Positions 7,156-15,826 of a stretch of DNA of 64,000 nucleotides are shown here, in pieces (position 1 is the first letter of the stretch; every line of letters begins with the position of its first letter). Where the stretch lies: NCBI GenBank assembly GCA_964587755.1, contig CAZPMC010000001.1:62001-126000 (forward strand), given 5' to 3'. The translations under genes and the position numbers were made by a program. Source of the DNA: CAZPMC01 sp964587755. Lineage in GTDB: Bacteria > Bacillota > Clostridia > Acetivibrionales > DTU013. The notes below the pieces were generated by a model. It saw only the letters and a program-made list of their open reading frames with translations, was not told where the DNA came from and ran no database searches.

Positions 7156-9063
7156 CTACATGGCTTTAGTTTCTATTTCCTTCAATATCTTTTCAACGAA
7201 TTCATCTGCCGCCATAGGTCCTAAATCGCCTTCCTTTCGGGATCTGACAGCAACCTGGCCCATCTCCATCTCCTTGTCTCCCACCACAAGCATGTAGGGT
7301 ATCTTCTCCAGTCGGGCTTCTCTTATTTTAAAGCCTATCTTCTCGTTTCGCACGTCGATCTCAGTTCTTATACCCAAACTCTCCAGCTTCTCCTGCACTT
7401 GTTTCACATAAGGAATGTGTTTTTCAACAATGCTGAGTATCTTTACCTGTACAGGTGAAATCCAAAAAGGGAAAGCACCTGCGAAATGCTCTGTGAGTAT
7501 GGCAATGAAGCGCTCAATACTGCCGAAGACAACTCTGTGTATCATGACAGGCCTGTGCTTTTCTCCGTCTGGTCCTATATAGCTTAAGTCAAATCTTTCC
7601 GGCATCTGCATATCAAGCTGAATTGTCCCGCACTGCCAGGTACGCCCGATGGAATCCTCAAGATGGAAGTCTGTTTTCGGCCCGTAAAACGCACCATCTC
7701 CCTCATTAATTTTGTATTTCAGACCCTTGTAATCCAGTGCACCTTTAAGGGCAGTCGTGGCTCTCTCCCAATCCTCATCGCTTCCCATTGATTGCTCAGG
7801 TCTTGTTGATAACTCAACATGGTATTTGAAGCCGAAAATACTGTAGAATTGGTCTATTAAATTTATGACATTGATAACCTCATCCTGAATTTGCTCCGGA
7901 GTCATAAATATATGGGCATCATCCTGGGTAAAGCAGCGCACCCTCATAAGGCCATGCAATGCTCCTGAGAGCTCATGTCTGTGAACAAGTCCCAGCTCTC
8001 CCATCCTCTGGGGCAAATCCCTGTAAGAATGCAGCTTCCGCTTGAAAACCAGCATGCCACCGGGGCAGTTCATGGGTTTTATTGCAAAGTCGGCTTCGTC
8101 TATTTCAACAGTATACATATTGTCCTTATAGTGCTCCCAATGTCCTGAGCGATGCCACAAATCTTTATTTAAAATTATCGGTGTCTTTATTTCCTGGTAA
8201 CCGTTTTTCCTGTGCTCATCTCTCCAGAAGTTTTCAAGCTCATTTCTCAGGACCATGCCCTTTGGCATGAAAAAGGGAAATCCCGGTCCTTCTTCCAGTA
8301 TATCAAATAAATCAAGCTCCCTGCCCAGCTTTCTGTGGTCACGCTTTTTAGCTTCTTCTAGTCTGAAAAGGTATTCATCAAGCTCGCTCTTTTTGAGGAA
8401 AGCAGTACCATAAATCCTTTGGAGCATTTTATTCTTTTCGTTTCCTCTCCAATAAGCGCCCGCAATGGATGTGAGCTTTAACGCTTTTACTCTTCCCGTG
8501 CTTGCGACATGAGGTCCTGCGCAAAGGTCAGTAAATTCGCCTTGCCTATAGAAGGATATTACCGAATCCTCCGGTAAGTCTCTTATAAGCTCGGCTTTGT
8601 ACGGTTCACCCATCTCAAGCACAAAGTTAATCGCCTCTTCCCGTGGTAGTGTAAATCTCTCAAGATTAAGGTTTTCCTTTACTATCTTTGTCATCTCAGC
8701 TTCTATTTTTTCTAAGTCCTCCGGAGTAAATGGCTTTTCGGTTTCAAAATCATAATAAAAGCCATTATCGATAGCAGGACCTATAGCCAGCTTAACGCCC
8801 GGATACAGTCTCTTTACAGCCTGGGCAAGAATATGTGATGCGGTGTGCCTTAAGGCGTGCTTTCCTCCGTCTGTGTCAAATGTTAGTAAATTAAGAGTGC
8901 AATCTTTTTCAAGAGCTGTGTTTAAGTCCACAACCTCACCGTCGACTTCGGCTGCTAAGGATGCTCTTGCCAGGCCCGCACTTATACTTTCAGCAACCTC
9001 CATGACCGTTGTACCTTTTTTAAATTCCTTTACTATGCCATCCTTTAACGTAACATTGATCAT
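7156..9063 (-). CDS. thrS: threonyl-tRNA synthetase
   Basis: The 635-residue enzyme has an N-terminal TGS domain (MINVTLKDG...), an editing/SAD-like second domain with HTASHILAQAVKRLYP, and a class II catalytic core with MNCPGG, RVRCFTQDDAHIF (motif 2) and VVFGSIERFIAILTEH (motif 3). The anticodon-binding domain ends the protein. The frame is open upstream to 9150, but ATG 9063 starts the conserved TGS domain and follows AAGGAGG by 5 bases. The upstream DNA is a T-box leader, so expression should rise when uncharged tRNA-Thr accumulates. Confidence 0.97.
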   Translation of the reverse strand: MINVTLKDGIVKEFKKGTTVMEVAESISAGLARASLAAEVDGEVVDLNTALEKDCTLNLLTFDTDGGKHALRHTASHILAQAVKRLYPGVKLAIGPAIDNGFYYDFETEKPFTPEDLEKIEAEMTKIVKENLNLERFTLPREEAINFVLEMGEPYKAELIRDLPEDSVISFYRQGEFTDLCAGPHVASTGRVKALKLTSIAGAYWRGNEKNKMLQRIYGTAFLKKSELDEYLFRLEEAKKRDHRKLGRELDLFDILEEGPGFPFFMPKGMVLRNELENFWRDEHRKNGYQEIKTPIILNKDLWHRSGHWEHYKDNMYTVEIDEADFAIKPMNCPGGMLVFKRKLHSYRDLPQRMGELGLVHRHELSGALHGLMRVRCFTQDDAHIFMTPEQIQDEVINVINLIDQFYSIFGFKYHVELSTRPEQSMGSDEDWERATTALKGALDYKGLKYKINEGDGAFYGPKTDFHLEDSIGRTWQCGTIQLDMQMPERFDLSYIGPDGEKHRPVMIHRVVFGSIERFIAILTEHFAGAFPFWISPVQVKILSIVEKHIPYVKQVQEKLESLGIRTEIDVRNEKIGFKIREARLEKIPYMLVVGDKEMEMGQVAVRSRKEGDLGPMAADEFVEKILKEIETKAM

Positions 9064-9077
9064 AAAAATCCTCCTTA

Positions 9078-9308
9078 TAATAAATAAGCTCCCGTCACTT
9101 GCAGCTATTATAAATCTACAAGGGACGAGAGTCATCTCCCGTGGTTCCACCCTAATTGGTACTCATTGTGATTATAACGTTATCACCGAATATGCTCCGG
9201 GGTGGTCTTCATCTGCTTTTCCAGAAGTCCGCTTCCAGCCATGACGGACTCTCTCTTTCAAGAAATAGTCAAACTACTCTTCCCTTCATTGCACAATATT
9301 TTATGTTT
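9078..9308 (-). promoter_or_regulatory. T-box leader (threonine-specific) of thrS
   Basis: On the minus strand the T-box sequence AGGGTGGAACCACGG lies at 9139-9153. AGGG pairs with CCCT and ACGGGAG with CTCTCGT around an ATGA loop, giving the standard antiterminator with the seven-base bulge. The competing terminator pairs CTCTCGTCCCTTGTAG with CTGCAAGTGACGGGAG (9089-9131) and is followed by CTTATTTATT. The Stem I specifier region reads GAAG-ACC-A at 9203-9210; ACC is a threonine codon, agreeing with the downstream gene. Uncharged tRNA-Thr is expected to stabilise the antiterminator. Confidence 0.93.
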
Positions 9309-9314
9309 TTATCT

Positions 9315-9342
9315 ATTATATCTCAATCTTATCCTATGTCAA
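9315..9342 (-). promoter_or_regulatory. sigma-A promoter of thrS
   Basis: Consensus TTGACA (9337-9342) and TATAAT (9315-9320), 16 bases apart, directly precede the T-box leader. Confidence 0.88.
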
Positions 9343-9351
9343 CCACAAAAT

Positions 9352-9370
9352 AAAGGGGACAGTCTTGGGA
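9352..9370 (+). repeat. REP-like fragment (AAAGGGGACAGTC)
   Basis: A single GGGGACAGTC copy lies just upstream of the thrS promoter. It shares its core with the pair at 2332-2385; the second half is degenerate. Confidence 0.4.
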
Positions 9371-9432
9371 TATTTCCGGGCAATTGTGGCAATTAATGTT
9401 AAATGTTAAAATGTCTCAAGGGAGATTTTAGT

Positions 9433-9582
9433 ATGAGATTCAAAAGAAAAATATATTATAGAAAATTACGCCGGCAAAAAATAAAAAACTTCTTTTTACT
9501 TGTTGTTGTGATGCCCGCCTTTCTGGTTATAGTTGGCTATTTACTTGCATCCATAATTATATTACCTTCAATGGCAGGGTAA
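9433..9582 (+). CDS. small single-pass membrane protein (49 aa)
   Basis: ATG 9433 follows GGGAGATTTTAGT. The product has a highly basic start (MRFKRKIYYRKLRRQKIKN), then one ~22-residue hydrophobic helix (FFLLVVVMPAFLVIVGYLLAS) and a short tail, so the N-terminus should face the cytoplasm. The basic-then-hydrophobic layout and the good ribosome binding site support a real gene. I do not recognise the family. It lies alone between thrS and comEA. Confidence 0.6.
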   Translation: MRFKRKIYYRKLRRQKIKNFFLLVVVMPAFLVIVGYLLASIIILPSMAG

Positions 9583-9715
9583 TTTAGTAATGTTGCATAA
9601 AAAACAAATAATGTCCTTAAAAATTGTCAGTTATAAATGATATTATAAAAATTTAGAAAAAATCGTATAATTAAATCATGCAACTAAAAGTTTTCCTCCT
9701 TTTTATTATATTAGA

Positions 9716-9745
9716 AAAGCCGGTTATGTCGAGGACCGGCTTTTT
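9716..9745 (-). terminator. intrinsic terminator behind comEA (possibly bidirectional)
   Basis: AAAAGCCGGT and ACCGGCTTTT form a 10-bp stem. The minus-strand side is followed by CTAATATAAT and the plus-strand side by TTTTTGTCGTTTTC, so it may also end the small ORF at 9433. Confidence 0.8.
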
Positions 9746-9773
9746 GTCGTTTTCTATACTTTATTGCATTTTC

Positions 9774-10544
9774 TTATTCAACTGTAATAAAATCCTTTAT
9801 GCTGTCAAATCTGCCTTGCTTTATTCTGGGGACCTGCATAATGTCCTCTATTTTAGCAAAAGGCCCATACTTTTCTCTAAAAGCTATAATTGCTTTGGCA
9901 GTAGCCTCGCCCACTCCCGGCAAAGCATCTAATTCATCAATACCGGCAGTGTTGATATTGACATGAGAGGTCTTAGTCTGGCTGCCTTTATTATCATACT
10001 CCCTGCTGTTTCCAAGCAACTGAGCACTGTTTCCGCTGTCTTTCACTATTGCAGCGCCCTTTCCAACATTTACATCTGTCCCTGTCCCTTTTAAGTCCTC
10101 TGTCTCTTCATCCTCTGCCTCTTCAATAGATTTAATATACACCATAGTATTTTCATTTAACTCATATACCATATTGATGCTGCTAGGATCAGCCTCGCAA
10201 GTCAATCCCCCTGCCTTTTCAACGGCATCATAAAGCATCTGCCCTTTTTCGACCGTGACTATCCCAGGTTTTTTCACACAGCCCACCATATAGACCTTTA
10301 TATATTCCTTCTCCTCTGCAATCTGACCATTGCTGACGAATTCTTCATTAGGAGAATCACCCGGCATAACAACGTCATTACTTTCTTCACTTATAGCTGT
10401 ATGATTTTCTTCGATAATTATGTCGCTGTCATCACTAAAAAAAATGTATCCAGTGAGGCAACCCAATAAGGCAATAATTGAAGCTGAAATCACCAGTGCT
10501 TCTTTTTTCATTTCTATCTGCCTGCCGAATAAATTTAACTTCAT
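9774..10544 (-). CDS. comEA: ComEA-like competence DNA-binding protein
   Basis: After a short basic start, a membrane anchor spans residues ~13-36. An acidic spacer leads to an SLBB domain (YIKVYMVGCVKKPGIVTVEKG) around residues 90-145. A Gly/Ser-rich linker precedes a helix-hairpin-helix domain at the C-terminus (VNINTAGIDELDALPGVGEATAKAI). This is the standard ComEA order: outside the cell it binds incoming DNA for uptake. I moved the start from 10565 to ATG 10544, where GGGGGTG lies 7 bases upstream. No comEC or comEB is adjacent, so competence is not proven by this window. Confidence 0.88.
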   Translation of the reverse strand: MKLNLFGRQIEMKKEALVISASIIALLGCLTGYIFFSDDSDIIIEENHTAISEESNDVVMPGDSPNEEFVSNGQIAEEKEYIKVYMVGCVKKPGIVTVEKGQMLYDAVEKAGGLTCEADPSSINMVYELNENTMVYIKSIEEAEDEETEDLKGTGTDVNVGKGAAIVKDSGNSAQLLGNSREYDNKGSQTKTSHVNINTAGIDELDALPGVGEATAKAIIAFREKYGPFAKIEDIMQVPRIKQGRFDSIKDFITVE

Positions 10545-10679
10545 AGCACACCCCCGATACTGCATATTTCTTCATTATGTTTAATATTCCTTTTATTTCC
10601 ACTAATATTTTAAGAAATTTTAACTTTTATAATACATTATCTGCTATACTTTTATATATACAAAAAACCGGAGGTCAAA

Positions 10680-11957
10680 ATGAAAAGGTTATTGACATTG
10701 GCAATAATGCTTTTTGTGCTTTTCACACAAAGCAGCCTTGTATTTTCTCAGCCTCCGGCCATTGATGCCGGGGCATATATGTTATTAGATTTGGAAACAG
10801 GCGAGGTTCTTTTGGGGGAAAATTCCGATCAGCTACTATACCCGGCTAGTACAACAAAAATAATGACTGCCATACTCGCCCTTGAAAATGGTGATTTAGA
10901 CGAGGTTATGACTGCAAGTCAAGCCGCTATAGATGATATTGGTGTCAACGGAAGCAATATCGGTATAATTGCAGGTGAGAAGATTAGACTTGAAAATCTT
11001 CTGCAGGCGCTCTTAATCAGCTCTGCCAATGAGTCCGCCAACATCATTGCAGAGCATATTGCCGAAAGCCGTGATGAATTCATCCGGCTGATGAATAAGA
11101 AAGCAAAGGATCTGGGCGCGTACAATACCCATTTTGCAAACGCCTGCGGCATCCACGATCCATCTCATTATACCACCGCCTCGGACATGGCAAAAATAGC
11201 AAGGTATGCCATGACATTCCCCAAGTTCAGAGAAATAGTCAGCACAAAAACATATACTATGCCTGCCACCAATAAGCATTCAAAATGGGAAACCCTTTCA
11301 AATACAAACAAGCTGATGATAAGTCACAAAAGTGAGATATATGAAATCAACGGCCTTAAAACAGGCTTTACAGGGCCAGCAGGCCACTGTCTGATAGCGT
11401 CTGCAGTTAATAAAAACGGCATGGAGCTTATGTCCATTGTAATGGGAGTCAAAAATGAGGGTGCCAGGGAAAATGTGCAAAAATACTCCCAGGAGCTCCT
11501 TGACTACGGATTTGAGAATTTTAAAAAAATCACTCTTGTTGAAAAGGACAAGATCTACAGAAATGTTAAGGTTTTGGATGCAGTTGACATATACGGGCTG
11601 GATCTCATCACCTCCGATACCCTGACATGTGTCCTGCCAAAAGAAAAATCTCTTGATTATATCCAAGAGATTGCCCATATAACCGAAAACATTACTGCAC
11701 CTGTAAACAAGGGTGATATTATGGGTTATGTGGAATACCTGAAAAACAGTATTCCCGTTGGCAGAATAACACTAACAGCTGCTAGATCAATCGAGCGTAA
11801 GGCCGATCCCATAACACCACTAGGTGTTGCAACAAAATTTTTCGACACCTTTTACGGAAAGCTATTGCTTTTCGTAAAAGGCTTTATTATATTCTTTATA
11901 CTTCTTCGCGCAATTCTAAAAAGAATTTCCCGCAGGGTCAATGCCAGGAGACACTAA
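10680..11957 (+). CDS. dacF: D-alanyl-D-alanine carboxypeptidase (DacF/PBP5 type)
   Basis: The signal peptide is residues ~1-23. The serine peptidase motifs are intact: S57-T-T-K60, S115-A-N117 and K227-T-G229. A C-terminal beta domain follows, and a hydrophobic helix with basic tail near residues 395-425 probably anchors it in the membrane. The enzyme trims the terminal D-Ala from peptidoglycan stem peptides. DacF-type members are often used during sporulation, which fits the organism, but the sequence alone does not show this. GGAGGTCAAA precedes ATG 10680. The stop overlaps the end of leuS on the other strand by four bases. Confidence 0.93.
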   Translation: MKRLLTLAIMLFVLFTQSSLVFSQPPAIDAGAYMLLDLETGEVLLGENSDQLLYPASTTKIMTAILALENGDLDEVMTASQAAIDDIGVNGSNIGIIAGEKIRLENLLQALLISSANESANIIAEHIAESRDEFIRLMNKKAKDLGAYNTHFANACGIHDPSHYTTASDMAKIARYAMTFPKFREIVSTKTYTMPATNKHSKWETLSNTNKLMISHKSEIYEINGLKTGFTGPAGHCLIASAVNKNGMELMSIVMGVKNEGARENVQKYSQELLDYGFENFKKITLVEKDKIYRNVKVLDAVDIYGLDLITSDTLTCVLPKEKSLDYIQEIAHITENITAPVNKGDIMGYVEYLKNSIPVGRITLTAARSIERKADPITPLGVATKFFDTFYGKLLLFVKGFIIFFILLRAILKRISRRVNARRH

Positions 11958-14401
11958 TTCTTTACAACTATATTTACCAGCTTATCCGGTACAGCAATGA
12001 CCTTGATAACCGTTAAGCCGCTTAAAAGCTCCATGACCTTTTCATTTTTCATAACAGTCTCTTCAGTTTGCGTCTTATCAAGTCCTGAAGGTACCATAAT
12101 CTTTTCTTTTATCTTTCCGTTGAGCTGTATTACTATCTCCACCTCATCAAGCACTAAAGCTGCTTCATCCCAGCTTGGCCATGGTTGGTTGAATATTGAA
12201 TACGGATAGCCCATTTTCTCCCACAGCTCCTCAGCTAAGTGGGGTGCGAAGGGTGCAATAAGCAATAACATATCTTTTATTGTGTCTAAATACAGCTTCG
12301 TGTTTTTCACTTTAACAGAAGAATCGTATTTATAAAGTCCGTTAACAAGCTCCATAATCCTTGCAATAGAGGTGTTGAACTGGAATTTTTCTGCATCCTC
12401 ACTAACTGATTTTATCGCATGGTTTCTAATGTAATTAAGCTCCTTCTCTGCCTGGCCAAATTGCGTCTGTCCTCCCTTTCCAATGGAAGCAGCGGCTTCA
12501 ACAAGTCTTTCAACTCTCCCGGCAAACCTGGCAATTGCTTTTATTCCATCCTCACTCCATGGCCCGCCTTCAGTGTATGCAAATCCAAATGCCAGATACA
12601 TTCTGAAAACATCAGAACCATGCTCCTTAATATAATCATCGGGAGATACGGTATTTCCTTTTGATTTGCTCATTTTATTCCCGTCAGGGCCAAGTATTGT
12701 CCCCTGGTGAACAAGGGAAAGGAAGGGCTCATCAAAATGCAGAAACCCCATGTCACGCAATGCCTTTGTGATAAATCTGGCATAAAGCAAATGCATTGCA
12801 GCATGCTCGGCACCACCGACATATTTGTCTACAGGTAATATCTTATCTATCCATTCTGTGTCAAATGCCTTTTCATCGTTCCTGTTATCGGGGTATCTTA
12901 AATAGTACCAGGATGAGCACACGAAGGTGTCAAGGGTATCCGGGTCTCTCTTAGCAGCGGCGCCGCATTTGGGACATGACACGTTTATAAACTCATCACA
13001 TTTTGCAAGAGGGGATTCACCGTCAGGCTTAAATTCCACATCGTACGGAAGCTCAACAGGCAAATCCTTTTCAGGCACAGGCACCTCACCGCATTTTTCA
13101 CAATGAATAATGGGAATCGGAGCGCCCCAGTAGCGTTGTCTGGAAACCAGCCAGTCCCTGAGTCTATAGTTTACTTTCATTTCTCCCTTGCTTTGTTTGC
13201 TCAGTTTTTCTACAATGCCTTTTATTGCATCTTCCGATCTGACTCCGGTAAACTCTGCGCTATCGGTCAGTACTCCATATTCCACAAAGGGAAGGGCGTC
13301 TGCCCCTTCTTCACCCTTTATAACACGTTTTATGGGTAAACCGTACTTTGTCGCAAATTCAAAGTCTCTCTCATCATGGGCAGGAACAGCCATGACGCAT
13401 CCTGTTCCATAGCCGCCCAGAACATAGTCAGCAATCCAAACCGGCACCTTTTCGCCGTTTACAGGATTGATAGCGTATGCCCCGGTAAAGACACCTGTCT
13501 TTTCCCTGACTGTGGAGAGCCTTTCTATATCAGTCTGCTTTCTTGTAGCTTCTCTATAACTTTCAACAGCAGCCTTGTTTTCTTCTGTAGTTATTTTGTC
13601 AACCAGCTCATTTTCAGGTGCCAGTACAACATATGTCACTCCGAAGAGTGTATCTGCACGGGTTGTAAACACCTTGAATGAAAAGCTTCCGTCAGCACCT
13701 TCAAATGTAATCTCTGCACCTTCGGATCTTCCGATCCAGTTTTGCTGTATTTTCTTTGTTTTCTCAGGCCAGTCAAGACTCAGGAGACAGTCGAGAAGCT
13801 CCTGTGCATATGCTGTTATTCTGAAAAACCATTGTGTAAGATCCTTTTTTGTAACTTCATTTTTACATCTTTCACAGGTTCCATTATCCACCTGCTCATT
13901 TGCTAAAACAGTCTGACAACTGGGACACCAATTAACCGGTGCCTTCTTTCTATATGCCAGGCCATTTTCATAAAGCTTCAGGAAAACCCACTGGGTCCAT
14001 TTATAGTATTCAAGGTCACATGTGCTCAGTTCGTAATTCCAATCGTATGTGGCACCCATTTTTTTAAGCTGGACTTCCATAGTCTCTATGTTTTTATATG
14101 TAGAGTCCTTTGGGTGAATACCTGTCTTTATAGCATAATTTTCAGCCGGCAGGCCAAATGCATCAAAGCCCATGGGATGGAACACATTATAGCCTTGCAA
14201 TCTCTTTAATCTTGCCCAACTGTCGGCAAGGGCAAAATTATACCAATGGCCTATGTGAAGATTTGCGGCCGAAGGGTAAGAAAACATTTCAAGACAATAT
14301 AGCTTTTTATCAGTGTTTTCAGGGTCGAACTTATAAAGCTCAGTTTCTTCCCATTTTTTTTGCCATTTTTCATCTATTTTTGTTGAGTAAGACAAATTCA
14401 A
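11954..14401 (-). CDS. leuS: leucyl-tRNA synthetase
   Basis: The 815-residue class I enzyme has the HIGH-like motif HIGHWY near residue 46, zinc-binding CPSC and C-x2-C motifs around residues 158-179, the CP1 editing domain with GTGCVMAVPAHDERD, and KMSKS near residue 575. The anticodon-binding and C-terminal tRNA-contacting domains follow. Length is normal for the bacterial family. The start is TTG 14401, with AAAGGAG only about 3 bases upstream, a tight spacing. It lies 18 bases behind rsfS and is probably cotranscribed; no T-box fits in that gap. Confidence 0.96.
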   Translation of the reverse strand: MNLSYSTKIDEKWQKKWEETELYKFDPENTDKKLYCLEMFSYPSAANLHIGHWYNFALADSWARLKRLQGYNVFHPMGFDAFGLPAENYAIKTGIHPKDSTYKNIETMEVQLKKMGATYDWNYELSTCDLEYYKWTQWVFLKLYENGLAYRKKAPVNWCPSCQTVLANEQVDNGTCERCKNEVTKKDLTQWFFRITAYAQELLDCLLSLDWPEKTKKIQQNWIGRSEGAEITFEGADGSFSFKVFTTRADTLFGVTYVVLAPENELVDKITTEENKAAVESYREATRKQTDIERLSTVREKTGVFTGAYAINPVNGEKVPVWIADYVLGGYGTGCVMAVPAHDERDFEFATKYGLPIKRVIKGEEGADALPFVEYGVLTDSAEFTGVRSEDAIKGIVEKLSKQSKGEMKVNYRLRDWLVSRQRYWGAPIPIIHCEKCGEVPVPEKDLPVELPYDVEFKPDGESPLAKCDEFINVSCPKCGAAAKRDPDTLDTFVCSSWYYLRYPDNRNDEKAFDTEWIDKILPVDKYVGGAEHAAMHLLYARFITKALRDMGFLHFDEPFLSLVHQGTILGPDGNKMSKSKGNTVSPDDYIKEHGSDVFRMYLAFGFAYTEGGPWSEDGIKAIARFAGRVERLVEAAASIGKGGQTQFGQAEKELNYIRNHAIKSVSEDAEKFQFNTSIARIMELVNGLYKYDSSVKVKNTKLYLDTIKDMLLLIAPFAPHLAEELWEKMGYPYSIFNQPWPSWDEAALVLDEVEIVIQLNGKIKEKIMVPSGLDKTQTEETVMKNEKVMELLSGLTVIKVIAVPDKLVNIVVKN

Positions 14402-14419
14402 CAGCTCCTTTAAAATATT

Positions 14420-14767
14420 TTAATCACTGTCAGGTGTCAAAAATTTACCGTCGGACCAAAGCCTTTCTAAATTATAAAAGCTTCTGTCTTCCTCATGGAA
14501 TATGTGCACCACCAGTTCTCCAAAATCTAATAAAATCCATCTGGCACTGTTATATCCCTCTTTGTGGAGCAAATTGCAACCTGCTTCCTCCATTTTTTCC
14601 TCCAGCTCATCGGCAAGAGTTTTGATATGAGTGACAGATGTACCGCTTGATATTATGAAATAGTCAGCAAGGATAGAAACATCTGATATATCAATGAGTT
14701 CTATATTTCTTGCCTTTTTATCCTCCAATATCTCATAGGCTTTCTTGGCGATTTTTCCTATTTCCAA
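14420..14767 (-). CDS. rsfS: ribosomal silencing factor RsfS (Iojap/YbeB)
   Basis: The 115-residue protein has the Iojap core: LIDISDVSILADYFIISSG, then ARWILLDFGELVVHIFHEEDRSFYNLERLW. RsfS binds L14 on the large subunit and blocks subunit joining in starvation. TTG 14767 follows AGGAGG by 8 bases. A TATAAT box lies at 14789-14794 without a clear -35. It leads directly into leuS. Confidence 0.94.
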   Translation of the reverse strand: MEIGKIAKKAYEILEDKKARNIELIDISDVSILADYFIISSGTSVTHIKTLADELEEKMEEAGCNLLHKEGYNSARWILLDFGELVVHIFHEEDRSFYNLERLWSDGKFLTPDSD

Positions 14768-14887
14768 ATAACAATCCTCCTAAACACTATTATACAGAGC
14801 ATTCTTTACGCTACTCTGTTTTGATTTTATATTATACCACTAAAGCGCTTACTTTGGAAATAAAAAACCACAGTTTTTGTCTGCCTT

Positions 14888-15268
14888 TTAGCCCTCTTGC
14901 TTCTTTTTATACTTGCCCTTCCGGAACATTTCATATACACTCATAGCAGTCAAAAACACTCCAAAAAGCCTTTTTAATTTTTCTCCGTCAAACCGCGCAG
15001 CCAGCCAGGAGCCAAAAAGCGCGCCACAAAGTCCAAAGGCTATAATAGGCAATGCCATTTTAAAATCAATTTTCTTATTCTTAATATGTATTATTAAGGC
15101 AATAACAGCAGTAGGTATAAAAAAAAGCAAATTAACACTCTGGGCGATATGCTGCTCCGGGTTTACTGCAAGAACAAGGGCAGGTATTAAAATCGCCCCT
15201 CCTCCTATACCCATTCCGCTTACAGTACCTGAAGCCATACCAATTAGAAAAAGTATAAATGTATTCAT
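14888..15268 (-). CDS. half-size TSUP (TauE/SafE) permease, second subunit
   Basis: The 126-residue protein has four hydrophobic stretches and the TSUP signature GMASGTVSGMGIGGGAILIPAL near its start. Full-length TSUP permeases contain two such halves in one chain; here each half is a separate gene, overlapping by ATGA. The two products probably pair in the membrane. The family exports or imports sulfite, sulfonates or organic acids; the substrate is not visible. The polar C-terminus is short (KGKYKKKQEG). Confidence 0.85.
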   Translation of the reverse strand: MNTFILFLIGMASGTVSGMGIGGGAILIPALVLAVNPEQHIAQSVNLLFFIPTAVIALIIHIKNKKIDFKMALPIIAFGLCGALFGSWLAARFDGEKLKRLFGVFLTAMSVYEMFRKGKYKKKQEG

Positions 15269-15666
15269 AAAATCATCTTTATTCCGGCAATAGCCATAAA
15301 AACTGCGAATATTTTCCGAAGCAGCTTGTCAGGACATACATTAAGCAATTTAGCACCTAAATAACCACCTGCAAGTCCGCCTAGCACTACCTTGAGTGTC
15401 AAACCCCAGTCTGCATATCCCTTAGAGATATAATAAACAGAGCTTACAACAGTAAGAGGAAGTATAACTGAAATAGCTGTCGCATGGGCTCTATGCTCCT
15501 CCACATCCAGCAGATGGACCATGGAAGGAACAACTATACACCCGCCTCCCGAACCAAACAGTCCGTTAGCCGTACCCGTAATAACCCCTATCACTGCATA
15601 TTTAATATATTTTAATGTTTTGCTTTTTTTATTTCCCAATTTATTAAACCACGCCCTCCCGAGCAA
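15265..15666 (-). CDS. half-size TSUP (TauE/SafE) permease, first subunit
   Basis: The 133-residue partner has the matching glycine motif ITGTANGLFGSGGGCIVVPSMV and four hydrophobic segments. TTG 15666 gives the full frame but has no ribosome binding site; the TTG inside NKLGNKK lies behind GGGAGG at long spacing, so the exact start is open. It overlaps the second half by four bases. The next gene upstream points away, so the pair has its own promoter. Confidence 0.82.
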   Translation of the reverse strand: MLGRAWFNKLGNKKSKTLKYIKYAVIGVITGTANGLFGSGGGCIVVPSMVHLLDVEEHRAHATAISVILPLTVVSSVYYISKGYADWGLTLKVVLGGLAGGYLGAKLLNVCPDKLLRKIFAVFMAIAGIKMIL

Positions 15667-15826
15667 AATTAAATTAAATCACATAATACTATTGTTATAC
15701 TATCCTCATCATTTATTCAAAAGACTCCCGCAAAAAATTGTTAAAGGCCAGACAAATTTAATCCATTTCAAGTATACTGTTAAAGAATACTGTGCTAAAA
15801 TCAATGATAGTTAAAGGAGTGATATT

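Noticed and set aside
9064..9150. Upstream extension of threonyl-tRNA synthetase
   Set aside because: These codons are the T-box terminator and antiterminator; the conserved TGS domain and the ribosome binding site place the start at 9063.
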